A stretch of DNA of 64,000 nucleotides from Gracilaria domingensis (Eukaryota > Rhodophyta > Florideophyceae > Gracilariales > Gracilariaceae): the NCBI GenBank assembly GCA_022539475.1, contig VCMS01000290.1:1-64000 (forward strand), given 5' to 3'. The translations under genes were made by a program, and so were the position numbers. This document shows, in pieces, positions 52,581 through 62,534 of this stretch (its first letter is position 1; each line of letters starts with the position of its first letter). The notes beneath the pieces are model-generated. The model did not search any database. It saw only the letters and a program-made list of their open reading frames with translations, and was not told the origin of the DNA.

Positions 52581-55500
52581 CTAGCAGCATCCGCGAATGG
52601 CCACTGATTCATCTTCAAAAACGAACCTCTGATAATCATCGAGGAAAAAGCGAACACCCGCATGGTCAAAGAATCCTATTTTGCGATCCACACATGAGAG
52701 AGGTTCGAACGTTTTGAACTTGTGAGACAGACTTCCCTTCCTTGTTTTAGAGTTAAGCTTCGTAAAGACGGTCTCATTTCTTTTGTTAACGTGCAAACCA
52801 TTTTGCCATTCAACCAAAACGAACTTGAGTACAACAATCTCTTCATCTCTGTTTAGTGATTCAGTGGAGACTTCGACCTTATAGATATCAAGAATGCTCC
52901 CATAGTGTGTATCAGTTACGTTGTCATCATGTTCTGCAGCATAGTTGGCAGCAATCCAATGGCTTTGCCGAGCTTTGCATCCTTTCCTCGACTGATGCCT
53001 GTTTCTCTTCTGGAACCTTGATTGCACTTCTACTGCAATGCCGTGCGTTTCATCCAACAGTTCGGCTCGTTCATATGATTGCACACGAACAATGTTTGAA
53101 GCTATTATGTTTGGCCCTAGGCTCGCTGCTACGCGTTCACGAAGACCGGTAGGGATGCTATCGCATGGTAGTGCTTTCCCAGATCCATTCAAAGCCCACA
53201 AGTTGTCCTCACCCCATGGTGAAAGTTTGTGACCAGCCTTCGACGTGAATGAGATTCTTGCGATTGGTGTATCAGATGATTCATTCCTGTCTGAATTCTC
53301 ACTATCATGATTAACTTCGAAGGACCGATCATGGACAATGATGTCTGTGACTTTTGAGCTGGAGTTAGGCTCATAATCATGTCCCGAATTCTTCCGTACA
53401 CCCCCTAGAAGCATTCTAGTTCCAAACCGATGGAGAAATTCATTCAAGATATTTGTCTCCAGTAGATTGGGTGATTTCGCGTATCGAACTAAGTCTCCAA
53501 TAACGCGCTCTGCCAGAAACTGCGAAACATTAAGTAGGGGCCCGTTTTCCCTCAACATTTGGGGCAGATGAAGAAACACATGAGATGTCGGTGTAAAGAC
53601 GAAAGCATGATGGTCGTCGACAAAGAATACCTTTGTGTAGAGCGCATGAAATTTTTGAACCAACGAAGTTAATATCTCTATGCTACTCGTCCGCGGAGTG
53701 GGATCAAGGACGATGAAAAGGACTTTTCGGAGCATGATCCATAGCTGCAGCATGTTACGTTTGCAGTTTGACTGAGAAAGAATTGTTACAGCATAGAACA
53801 TCGCAAATGTCTTCAACGTTTCGGCCTTGTAGGTCGACAAATGATCAAGGGCGAGCGGAAAACGACCCCAGTCGGTAGGAAAGCCAGATGAGCATTCGGC
53901 CAAAGAGCTATTGATTATAGTTATTTCATCCTCCGATACCACAAACGAAGAACTGTCACAAAGCTTATCGTGAATTCCAAACGTTAACCGTGTCATAATG
54001 GACACCAACCCAATGAAACATAAGTGCATAGTATCATAAGGGAAGGAGTTCACGAAGTCAGGGAGGATGCCGGAGATTAATGGCCTTCGTTTTATTCCCG
54101 TTTCTTTTGCTGCCAGACGACGGGCATGATCTGTAGAACAACTCTCAAGCTTGTTCCAGGCAGCTCTAATGCTGGCATTCGATCGCGGTTTTGGACACTC
54201 GGTGTTAATCCATCCATAGTAGTTCACGTCTCGAATTGCAAGCTTACGACTTCTATGACTTCCATTTGGCATCAGTACAGACCCGGTGGTTGTTTTTTCA
54301 CAGTATCGACAACACAGCTTCCCCTTATGACCGACAAATCCACCAAGTTTTGTAGCAGCTGGCCAATCCGCCGTCACAAAAACAACAAATGCAAAAACCC
54401 GTCTTACCATACCATCCCAATACATCATATCTATTCCATGCTCTAGTTGCTGCAAATCGTCATATATTGGGCGAAAGAAAGTCTCAAACAGATCACCATG
54501 ATGTGTGCCAGGTACGATGGCTGGAACCAGAACATTGCATGTCCTGAAACGGTACGAAACGTCCAGATTTAACACGGTGAGAGTTATAGGCCAGCATGAT
54601 CGTATGATAGGCGAATTTCGTTTCCCAATTTCAACATCGTCCGTGCTCAATGTGAGAAAGATAAACAGTTGTTTCTCGTTATCCCATGAGCGAAGCCTCT
54701 CGTTATGTTCTCGAACGAATGACTCTCCTTGAAAATAGTCATAAATGTTTCCATCTGGTTCAGAGACTATTGCTTCCTGAGCTCTGCGACATCCGTCGAC
54801 GAGTTGATGAAACGATTTGTATTCTATACACATTGCCTGAAGAAGATGTGAGGGTTTGAGGTAAAGAAATCTTCTGGCTGTCCCGAGCCTTTTGTCACAG
54901 CCGCTGACCACACATTTTACTTCATTCCGATAAGGACCGCTGGCTGCCATATGGCCCTCCGGGCATGCTCTTAACGAATGAAACTGAACACCAGTTCTTC
55001 TCACTACATAATGCTTCAGAGTATCGTACGTCATTTTTCGTTCGCCATGTGCTAAGTTAATGATCTTTCTGCAGTCCACACGAGAGCATAAGCTGTGTTG
55101 GAGAACATCAAAAAGAAGTACCAATTGTCTTGCTTCCCTCTCCAGGCGCGGGGTACGACCAAAAATAGTTTCTCTGATTACTACCGACTGCTCCAAGTCT
55201 TGAGCATAACAGAGGTTGGCATCATCCAAGGTAAAGTCCAATAAGTCAGCAACGTTTGAATACTTCTGGAGCTGAACTGAAGTACGTGGGAGTACAGGAG
55301 TTTGAATCGGTGGGATTGATGTGCTGATCGGCGGTAGATCAAGATTCACTCCATTGGAGCTTCTAGGACGAAGTTGTTGCCAGAATGGAATCTTTCGTCG
55401 CTTTCGAGGTCTTTCACAGCTCTCCGGTGAAGCTGGAGAGGGAGAAGTAATTTCTGCAGTGACATCATCGTCTTCGAATACATCTGAAATCAAGTCATTG

Positions 55501-55586
55501 CCTTCCAACGAGAACGTATCTTCGTCATGAGTACGTGGTGATCTTAACTGAGAGGAGCCGGGAATCGAAGATGCAGGCGTATTCAT
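52581..55586 (-). CDS. tnp2-type (CMC/EnSpm-like) DDE transposase
   Basis: This single 1001-codon frame (ATG at 55586) encodes a complete-looking transposase. The N-terminus is disordered and carries a basic RPRKRRK nuclear-signal-like motif near residue 60. A Cys/His cluster follows at about 208-232 (C-PEGH ... C-VVSGC). The catalytic core matches the tnp2 layout. FLTLSTDDVEIGKRN (about 311-325) holds the first Asp, and WPITLTVLNLDVSYR follows. VTADWPAATKLGGFVGHKGKLCCRYC (about 405-430) is the typical tnp2 GH-x-G-x-x-x-CRxC knuckle. NSFPYDTMHLCFIGLV (about 514-528) holds the second Asp, and FLAERVIGDLVRYAK the Glu. It should cut and join transposon ends. It is divergent from the Zn-finger gene at 55953, suggesting a two-gene transposon. 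No stop interrupts it, so it could be recently active. The ends of the element were not found. Confidence 0.82.
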   Translation of the reverse strand: MNTPASSIPGSSQLRSPRTHDEDTFSLEGNDLISDVFEDDDVTAEITSPSPASPESCERPRKRRKIPFWQQLRPRSSNGVNLDLPPISTSIPPIQTPVLPRTSVQLQKYSNVADLLDFTLDDANLCYAQDLEQSVVIRETIFGRTPRLEREARQLVLLFDVLQHSLCSRVDCRKIINLAHGERKMTYDTLKHYVVRRTGVQFHSLRACPEGHMAASGPYRNEVKCVVSGCDKRLGTARRFLYLKPSHLLQAMCIEYKSFHQLVDGCRRAQEAIVSEPDGNIYDYFQGESFVREHNERLRSWDNEKQLFIFLTLSTDDVEIGKRNSPIIRSCWPITLTVLNLDVSYRFRTCNVLVPAIVPGTHHGDLFETFFRPIYDDLQQLEHGIDMMYWDGMVRRVFAFVVFVTADWPAATKLGGFVGHKGKLCCRYCEKTTTGSVLMPNGSHRSRKLAIRDVNYYGWINTECPKPRSNASIRAAWNKLESCSTDHARRLAAKETGIKRRPLISGILPDFVNSFPYDTMHLCFIGLVSIMTRLTFGIHDKLCDSSSFVVSEDEITIINSSLAECSSGFPTDWGRFPLALDHLSTYKAETLKTFAMFYAVTILSQSNCKRNMLQLWIMLRKVLFIVLDPTPRTSSIEILTSLVQKFHALYTKVFFVDDHHAFVFTPTSHVFLHLPQMLRENGPLLNVSQFLAERVIGDLVRYAKSPNLLETNILNEFLHRFGTRMLLGGVRKNSGHDYEPNSSSKVTDIIVHDRSFEVNHDSENSDRNESSDTPIARISFTSKAGHKLSPWGEDNLWALNGSGKALPCDSIPTGLRERVAASLGPNIIASNIVRVQSYERAELLDETHGIAVEVQSRFQKRNRHQSRKGCKARQSHWIAANYAAEHDDNVTDTHYGSILDIYKVEVSTESLNRDEEIVVLKFVLVEWQNGLHVNKRNETVFTKLNSKTRKGSLSHKFKTFEPLSCVDRKIGFFDHAGVRFFLDDYQRFVFEDESVAIRGCC

Positions 55587-55952
55587 GAGCACTGGATTAT
55601 GTATTCCAAGAGTTCAGGAGTAAGCGTAGCTTAAACGGAGAGACGGGTTCACGAAATGGACATCAGATCCGCGTTTCAAATTCAATGTAGACATATATCA
55701 TTTATATTATAGGTTAGACCTGAAGACATATTTGCGGAGAAGTATTTTTCTGAATCCGTGGCACGCGCGACGAAAAAGAAAGCGAAAAGTATCCCCACAT
55801 TTCCTTTCGCTCAAGCACAACATCTCCATACCATCATCACAGTGGTTCTGTCCCCTTAAGGTCATGGAGAGACATATATCATAAGCCTTGTAAACTCAGC
55901 TTCGAAGGATCCAGAACCTTATCCTGCGTATTCTTTCTTCCACCAGTGCAGA
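55587..55952. promoter_or_regulatory. Divergent promoter region of the transposon genes
   Basis: A 366 bp gap lies between the start codons of the tnp2-type transposase (-) and the Zn-finger protein (+). It should contain both promoters. An AT-rich block (ATATATCATTTATATTATAG, about 55691-55710) could supply TATA-like elements. No conserved site is recognised. Confidence 0.4.
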
Positions 55953-57236
55953 ATGCCGCATCCTCCTCAAGGACCTTCACAGCGATCGGCAAGAGCGATA
56001 GCTTCAGGTGAAGTCAAGATCCACAAGAACGCCGGAGACCTAGCGTATCCATGCGCCTCGCTTCGTCGCCGTAAAGACGGCTCAGGGATCCAACGCCCAG
56101 CCGCAGAGGTATTCAACCGGGCTCATGCAGCATGGAAGAACCAACCGTATGATGATTCAAACGTGATCATTACGAAAGCGAGGGCGCGAAGAATTCGCCT
56201 TCGAATCCGCAAAACGCTATATAGTGGAGGTTCCGAAGACGACTGGGCCATTGAGAAAGGGAAGTTCACCTACGCGGAGGCTGACACTCGGTTTCACAGA
56301 GAGATGCACGGTCTCCGTAGGAAGCTTAATGCAACCTTTAGCTTTTTGCAAATGTCGGAGGACTACTGGGCCGCGGATTTCTTCCTCCAGGAGGTGTTCA
56401 AAGTTGACAAAAAGTATAAGAAGGCAAAGAAGACCTGGGTGCACCCGAGAAACCGAAAAGGTGGAAGGTGTGCAGAACCTACAGCACCGCACGTCAACGA
56501 TGAAGGGAAATCCGATGATGTATCCACCAGTGACACATCCATACCACAACCGAAGACTAACAGGAAGAAGAAGTACAACTCATTATCAAACCGAGATGGA
56601 CCTGCGAATGATTTAAATGAAGGGACCCTGTTGAAGAACACCTCGATGTTACCCGAAAGTTCAGATGAGAGCTCTAGTGCGATCGAGTCCCGCACGACAT
56701 CCCGTGCCAAGAACCGAACCACTGCGCGTCTAGGAATGGATATGGGAAGCAGGCCACGTAAGGAAAAGCGTTATCAACATTTCGTTCAAGGATCCAAAGA
56801 TGTCGAAATATCCCATGCACATCGCATGAAAACAAAAACTTCCAAAGTGATTACGGAGAGCGATGAGAATAACTCCTCGTTTGTGAGTGAAACTGAGAAT
56901 GAGATAACTCCTGTGGTGCCGAGTGGAAAGAAGAGACAGCGAAAAATGTCAAAGACTGTGACGGAAAGCGGTACCGGTAAGAAGCGTGAACGAAACACCC
57001 AAAGTAAGCAAATGTCGTCTCCAAAGAAACGAAAGCTTGATTCTGCCACGAAGTGTACGTTGAGCGGCTGTACCCTCCCCGGAGATACAGCCCATAATTG
57101 CCTTGTTTGTCGCACTCCAATGCACAATATATGTGGTATGCGGGTCCTTGGTGAGGCACACATTGAAGGATTGCACCTTTGTTCTCTGAAGTGCCTTGTT
57201 CGTCGTATGCGTCAGATGAATCAGTCCGAATGTTGA
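55953..57236 (+). CDS. Zn-finger accessory protein of the tnp2 transposon (uncharacterised)
   Basis: The 427-codon frame starts at an ATG and is divergent to the transposase gene. Residues about 15-165 form a compact, Arg/Trp/aromatic-rich domain (GEVKIHKNAGDLAYPC ... AHAAWKNQPYDDSNVII ... DYWAADFFLQEVF). A long Ser/Lys/Glu-rich disordered middle with several basic RKR/KKRK stretches follows. The C-terminus has a Cys/His cluster, K-C-x4-C ... HNC-x2-C-x5-HN-x-C ... LC-x3-C (about 370-418), like a PHD- or treble-clef-type zinc module. CACTA transposons often carry a second, DNA-binding protein, and this is the likely role. It has no recognisable homology to plant tnpA from what I can see. A host gene that happens to lie next to the transposon is the alternative. 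Confidence 0.55.
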   Translation: MPHPPQGPSQRSARAIASGEVKIHKNAGDLAYPCASLRRRKDGSGIQRPAAEVFNRAHAAWKNQPYDDSNVIITKARARRIRLRIRKTLYSGGSEDDWAIEKGKFTYAEADTRFHREMHGLRRKLNATFSFLQMSEDYWAADFFLQEVFKVDKKYKKAKKTWVHPRNRKGGRCAEPTAPHVNDEGKSDDVSTSDTSIPQPKTNRKKKYNSLSNRDGPANDLNEGTLLKNTSMLPESSDESSSAIESRTTSRAKNRTTARLGMDMGSRPRKEKRYQHFVQGSKDVEISHAHRMKTKTSKVITESDENNSSFVSETENEITPVVPSGKKRQRKMSKTVTESGTGKKRERNTQSKQMSSPKKRKLDSATKCTLSGCTLPGDTAHNCLVCRTPMHNICGMRVLGEAHIEGLHLCSLKCLVRRMRQMNQSEC

Positions 57237-58517
57237 GAAAGGGTCATGTCCGGTGGGCTATATGTTGAGGAGGACCTATTCCGCAGACATTGAGGAAGCA
57301 TTGTTAATCAAGCTGAACCATATATGTTTCCGCCCTCTTGAAAGCAAACTTGCGATGATAGCGCAACCTCGTAGATTGTTTCACTCTGTGAAAGTAGCTT
57401 TGTAAGCACAGATAGTGCCGAATAAAGATCAAAACATCTCCTGAACTGCACTTAAATGTGTCATTATTAGTATCTAAGTCGCAAGGGATGATACGTTTGT
57501 GCACATCTCTTTGCCACCACAAGTGATACTACCAACAAAATGTTGATCGCGAACCATGTTCTCTCTTAATGCCTGAATTTAAATCCCTGCTCGTGAAGAT
57601 GGGCATCCATTCTCCTCTACCCGAGTTTCGAATGTTCATCATGTTCTGGATCTTAACATCTCACAATGCAAACATGCCAAGGAATACAATCGTCAATGTC
57701 GACATTGCAGTGAACAGACGATCGAAGTAGCCATCACGTATCAAGCAGAGTGGGTTTTGTAGTGTTCACCCTGAGTCAGTGAGTCGTTTGTCTCAAATGA
57801 GAACATTGCGGCGAGTAGTAACAAACTCTTTCGGTGAAACCTTCAGGGCAGAAAATGATGAAACATATGAATAGTAGCTGAATAACAAAAGCGTACTAAA
57901 TCACAGCGTTAGGTTTTTCGAAAGAAGATATCCTCGAAATGATATTCTTTTGGGGATCCGTTTGGTTACATAAAGCGTTTGTGCGCGATGACAGAGACAT
58001 ACAACATCTTACGGAGACATTTTCCGTGCCAAAGGAGCGATGAACGTGATATAAGATGAGGAACAAAGCGTTGCAAGGGCTGTTTAGAATGCCATCGTTG
58101 TGTATGCCTCGGTTCTCAGGGGCGGAAGAGGAGGGTGATGTAGGAGGGAGGGGCTTGAGTGGATCGTCTTCATGCATGGCGATGAGAGGTACGATGCTGA
58201 ATCTTTGTATCGTGGGTCGCTGCGTGCCACCAGATCACCTGAGCGCGCTTGACACGCAGAGTCATTCTTCCCCCCAATATAAGACTGCATGCAGTGCACA
58301 CGACCAAAAAAGGGCTGTCTTCTCTCCCCGAATTCTATCGGTTGCACTGGATTGCAAACGATAGCTTGTCAAAATAAAATGTCCGGCACACGTCAAAACG
58401 TGTGCAGTCAATCACTTTGGGTCATGCCGCGCTTGGTTGCGGCATGAACGAAACAAAAAAACGAGAGAGATTCTCCCACAGGTGTGGTACCGTCTTCATC
58501 GACAAAAATCTTCGGTC
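57237..58517. other. Non-coding stretch
   Basis: About 1.3 kb with no supported gene. Two small hairpins close the stretch: 58385-58404 (GCACACG ... CGTGTGC) and 58422-58446 (CATGCCGC ... GCGGCATG), 70-110 bp before the next open frame. The right terminus of the tnp2 transposon may be in here but was not found. Confidence 0.4.
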
Positions 58518-58898
58518 ATGTTTCCATCAGAGAGCGAAGAGCAGAGTGAGCAGACAGAGCAAGCCACACATACAGAGAAAACCGTACAAACGGATTACAG
58601 AAGACTAGAGATTCCTTCAGGTATCGGGTTTCCTCTGAAACATGTGCTTGTTCCACGGTGTGCTTCCGTTCTTTTTGTGAAGGGTTCCTCCTCGAACGAA
58701 GATGTGGAGAAAAAAGATATTGAGATTCGGCATGTTATATCTTGTGAACGAAATAATGTTGCACGATTGAGTTCTAATACTCCAGGCGGGTCCGTTCGAA
58801 AGGCGAAATGGAGAAAAAGTGATATCAATCGTGTGAGAGAAAACGAAAAAAATCGACAACGATATCGACAGAAGAAAAGCACCGAATCCTCGGAATAA
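58518..58898 (+). pseudogene. Basic-tailed open frame, unknown, possibly broken
   Basis: From an ATG at 58518 there are 126 codons. The N-terminus is Glu/Gln/Thr-rich. The middle has a predicted folded region (about 30-90, GIGFPLKHVLVPRCASVLFV). The end is strongly basic (RKAKWRKSD ... RVRENEKNRQRYRQKKS), resembling the R-x-R-x-K repeats near the N-terminus of some transposon-encoded proteins. A second frame (58947-59309) follows in the same reading frame after a stop at 58896. The two may be remains of a single gene, or two neighbouring small genes. Function unknown. Confidence 0.35.
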
Positions 58899-58946
58899 AG
58901 AGAGGACAGGCTCGCCAAACGTCGAAGGAAATATGCGCAACAGATA

Positions 58947-59309
58947 ATGATGGAAGAAAGACCTATGCCAAAAGGTGAACATAGTGATTCTCATTCTGTG
59001 TCATCAAACAGTTCTTTGTCAGATTCAAGCTCATTGTATAAATTCTCAAATGTCGACAGGGCTTCATCGTCCTCTGACACGGTAAGCAGTTTGTCCACAG
59101 GTCGATCTTCCATCTCAGAGGCCGAACTGACTGCTCTAAGTTCTGATTTGGCTGTACAAGGATGCTCAGAGTACAAGTATGAGATTCATACAGAAACAAA
59201 GTTAGTGAAGACCTATACACATCTTCTGGTGCCAGCGCCCAACGTTGATGACAGCTTCTCTGAATTGCTGATCCAGAATTGGTCTGACAGGGCCAGGTGT
59301 CGACACTGA
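58947..59309 (+). pseudogene. Ser-rich open frame, unknown
   Basis: The 120-codon frame starts MMEERPMPKG. It has a long Ser-rich stretch (about 15-60) and ends with a compact part, YKYEIHTETKLVKTYTHLLV, that has no recognisable relative. The basic sequence just upstream (LAKRRRKYAQQ) is in the same frame. See the preceding frame for the relation. No function can be assigned. Confidence 0.3.
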
Positions 59310-60090
59310 ACCCTCTGAGACCTTGACAGTTCTCTGGCGACAAATAGGACGCTCTGGGAAGATGAGTTTTGTTTTATCTGCATCATGAAGAGATCTGTCG
59401 TCATCCTAATTGTGGTCATAAGCCGAAGAGGTAGTTTTGTCAATTCCTCAATAGTTATTGGACTTTGAAGGTAACGATACTGCTAAACTATCATTCTATC
59501 ATCGTTGAATGAGGATTGTAACGTATGGTAGGTCACGAATCTTGCAGGCGGATATGTGGCGCTTTGCGCGGTATTAAACGATCATTGCAGCGAGGTGCTC
59601 GACGCGGTGGTGCACGCGTTTGTCCTCCGTAACTCTTTTTCCGATGAACACCAAAACATGTCCGTGTTTCTTTGATGTAAAGAGCGATTGCGAGAGAAAG
59701 TAGCATTTCTGGAAGCCGGAGTTTGCAATACCAGAGTTGGCAATACTAGTGCTTAACGACCACGTGTCCATAATGACGGCAGTTTGATCTTTTAACCGCT
59801 TTCTGTTCGTTACCAACATGCAAGACAGTCGCGCCGTGCTCATCTGTGACGACGGCTCGGACCGCACTTTGACTGCCTCGCCCGGAGTATGAGATGCCCA
59901 CGAGCTGAATCGCGTGTACAAGGCAGGCGCCATTATTAGCAATGGCCAAATGCATCTCTCTTTGAGCGTGAAAAGGCCCAAATTGTTTCAAGGATGCCGA
60001 TACAGCTTCGAAGCCGTGAGAAGGGTCCCAGGTGACCTGGAGAATGACGGTACTGCTACTCTGGGCGGCATTAAATATCGGTCGGTGATC
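59310..60090. other. Stretch with possible decayed gene on the minus strand
   Basis: Minus-strand frames at 59991-59746 and 59981-59574 contain SGRGSQSAVRAVVTDEHGATVLHVGN, which faintly recalls the PP2C phosphatase core (SGSTAV ... VANVGDSRAV). The key GDSR residues are not conserved, and no DGHGG motif was found nearby. It could be a decayed PP2C-like gene or chance. Nothing else is recognised. Confidence 0.2.
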
Positions 60091-62100
60091 TCAAATGCGC
60101 CGATCATTGCCGCGGTACGACACGACGGTGGGCTTGCGAAACTATTTGGTGGAGATGGGACATGGAGAGGGCGAGAGGGGCGTAGGGGGTGAAGGAGTAT
60201 TGCAGCGACGTTTGGGGTGGGGAAACTGTGTGCAAGGGCGCCGATTGGAGGAAGGCGACTGTACGGAGAAAGCTGAGAGGGTGGCGATCAACATGGCTAA
60301 GACGTTCGATAAGAAGCGTCGTTATCGTGGGAAGTATCGGAATTCAGAAACGACCGATCATTTGGGACGCCCCTGTACGGCTGCGCAGCGGTGGGGTTGG
60401 GTCACATGAGTGGCAGATTCGGAGTGGCGGCGCAGCGCAGTTGCGGCGTGGCCACGAAGTTGGTGAGACGGAGAGAACGAGGGCGTGATGGCAGTGGTGG
60501 TGATGGTGGCGGTGGCGGCGGCAGCAACAGGACCGAAGAACGAGGGCGCGCGAGGTGGAAGTGATTGGAGGCAGGTTGGGGCGCGCATCAAAAGCAGAAT
60601 GCTGCGGGTGGAGCAGATGCTCGGGTCCGCTACAGGCCGCTCTTCTGCGGCGCGCGCTGCTGCCCCGATTGCACAACAACTGCGCAACAAACGAGCGCGT
60701 CCCACGTGCCCTGGCTGCCACTCGCTTTTCTTTTCGAGGATTTGGTCAGGTGCGTCATCTGCGAAACGCCGCATCGCTGTAGTGCGGGGCCGAATAGCGC
60801 TCGGTATGATCTGCGTACGCATTCACTTCTCCGTTTTCCGCCGAAGTCGCTGCTCTTTGTGGCATACAGCTGCCCGTGAGTGGGCTCTGAATGTTCTAAA
60901 CGACGCCTGCACGCTCTGGACAGAAAACTTGCAATCTATGGACGCACACGCCAGCATGTGACCAAACGGATGAAAGCTGACGCACGACAGACTGTTGCGA
61001 TGCAATTGGCGGTGTAGAAAACGGTGCCCCAAGAAAAGAGACTGTAGCTGATTAACGTCCCGCGGTGGTTCCGTGAAGTTGGCGTGAGCGACAAGCGCAA
61101 GCACGCCACTGAGAAAGTGGCGAGGAGCGGCGTTACGACGCTCGGTGAAACGAGTAAATGACGTAGCAATACGAGTTGGTACTCACGGCTGTCTGCGACT
61201 AACGCGGGTGAATGGACAGATTCCACGTGCTGTAAGTGGAGGTGGAGTACGCCTTGGCCACCGGCAACCTCGCCTGAGGTCATGTTTTGGGTGGTACGGA
61301 AAGCGGAAGGAACACAAGCGCGCTGGAGGCAGGCGTCTGCTCGGAGCCGTCGGTTATGAGAAGCAACCACGGGCTGGGCGTCAGGCCAAAAGCGGCGAGC
61401 GACGCGCACGTTGTTGAAGACGGTGAGCGGACGGAAGCGGCACGGGAAGCAGTCTATTGCTGCGGCGGAAGAGGAAAGGGGAGATCTCGATGGAGAGCGC
61501 CATGACGTGCAGCACGTCCTCATGCGCGGCAAGCGCGTTGAGGAGGGACAGCGGTGAGTAGCGCGGCGCGCCTGGCATGTGAGCGGACGGCAGCACCAGG
61601 TGCGTGGCCAGCGGCACGAAGAGCACCGGCGGCGGGGGCGAGACCTTCGCTACGGCGTGGCGGCTACGGCGACGCGTGGCGTCAAAAAGGGGTAGGCGCG
61701 TTGCGCGTGCGGGCGCGTGATCACAGGCGCACATTAATGCGCGTAGATTAATAAAGCACGCGGGCTGTACGCTGCCACGTGTGCAGCTTTTTTACGTGGG
61801 AGCGAGTGCGCGCGTTGAGAAGAAGTTGGTTTATGTGCAACGGGGAGGGGGCGCAGCGCGCTAGACGAAAAATCAGGCCGACAGCGGAGCGACAACGGAG
61901 CGACGGCGGAGTGACGTGCGGCCCACGGGGCTACGTGACAAATTCTGGGAGGCGCGGGAGGGTCGGAGAAGGCAGTGTAGCTCGGTTCTCACCGGTTGAT
62001 GATCCGCCGGCGGTGCAGCTTGCGCTTGACGATTTTTTTTGGATGGATGCTGTACTTGAGGCCGTGTTTGCTCATGAAGTGATGTCGCAGCACCCAGCCT
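60091..62100. other. GC-rich decayed stretch
   Basis: Base composition is clearly GC-richer than the flanks. Open frames occur on both strands with many interruptions. One plus-strand frame near 60565-60879 has paired Cys (FCGARCCPDC, then VRCVICETPHRC). Downstream the same frame shows Lys/Arg-rich pieces between stops, as if a gene had decayed. I cannot assign a family. It may be an ancient transposon. Confidence 0.3.
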
Positions 62101-62534
62101 AAATGCAGAAGAGGTGGCAGTACCGAAGTAAACTCTGTTACTGAGATTGTGCATCAATTGGCGTATACTGTTTTGAGATAATCCAGTTCGTCAACTGTAC
62201 TTGTCTTGCCTCATTGACAAAACAGGGAACAATAGCCCAACGTATTGACTTCGTTTTGGCAAGTACAAACGCGCAACTGAGTGGGGGAGCACAGTGGAAG
62301 TTTACACACGTGTTGACCTATACCAACAACATTGAGAGTATGTACACGAGATATATATATGTGCAGATATAGCGTTGACGTAACAAACCAAAATTGTATG
62401 CATATTGCTACAAATTTCTGTTTGGCGAAAAAGAACAAGGTCTACTACGGGTATTATTATGAGTTCACAGGCATCGGAACATGGCTGTTCCATAGTCTCC
62501 AGTTGCGAACTTATACACTGTTCAAAGAAGTTCC
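62101..62534. other. AT-rich intergenic stretch
   Basis: No gene is seen. It follows the GC-rich block and contains the 3' flank of the minus-strand gene that starts beyond the right edge. An ATATATATATG-type stretch lies near 62350. Confidence 0.5.

Noticed and set aside
52000-58000. CACTA-type termini for the tnp2 transposon
   Set aside because: No matching inverted CACTA ends could be found by reading; the borders are left undefined.
60344-61532. Several 90-200 codon frames on both strands
   Set aside because: Kept open by high GC; none shows a consistent domain, so they are described only as a decayed stretch.
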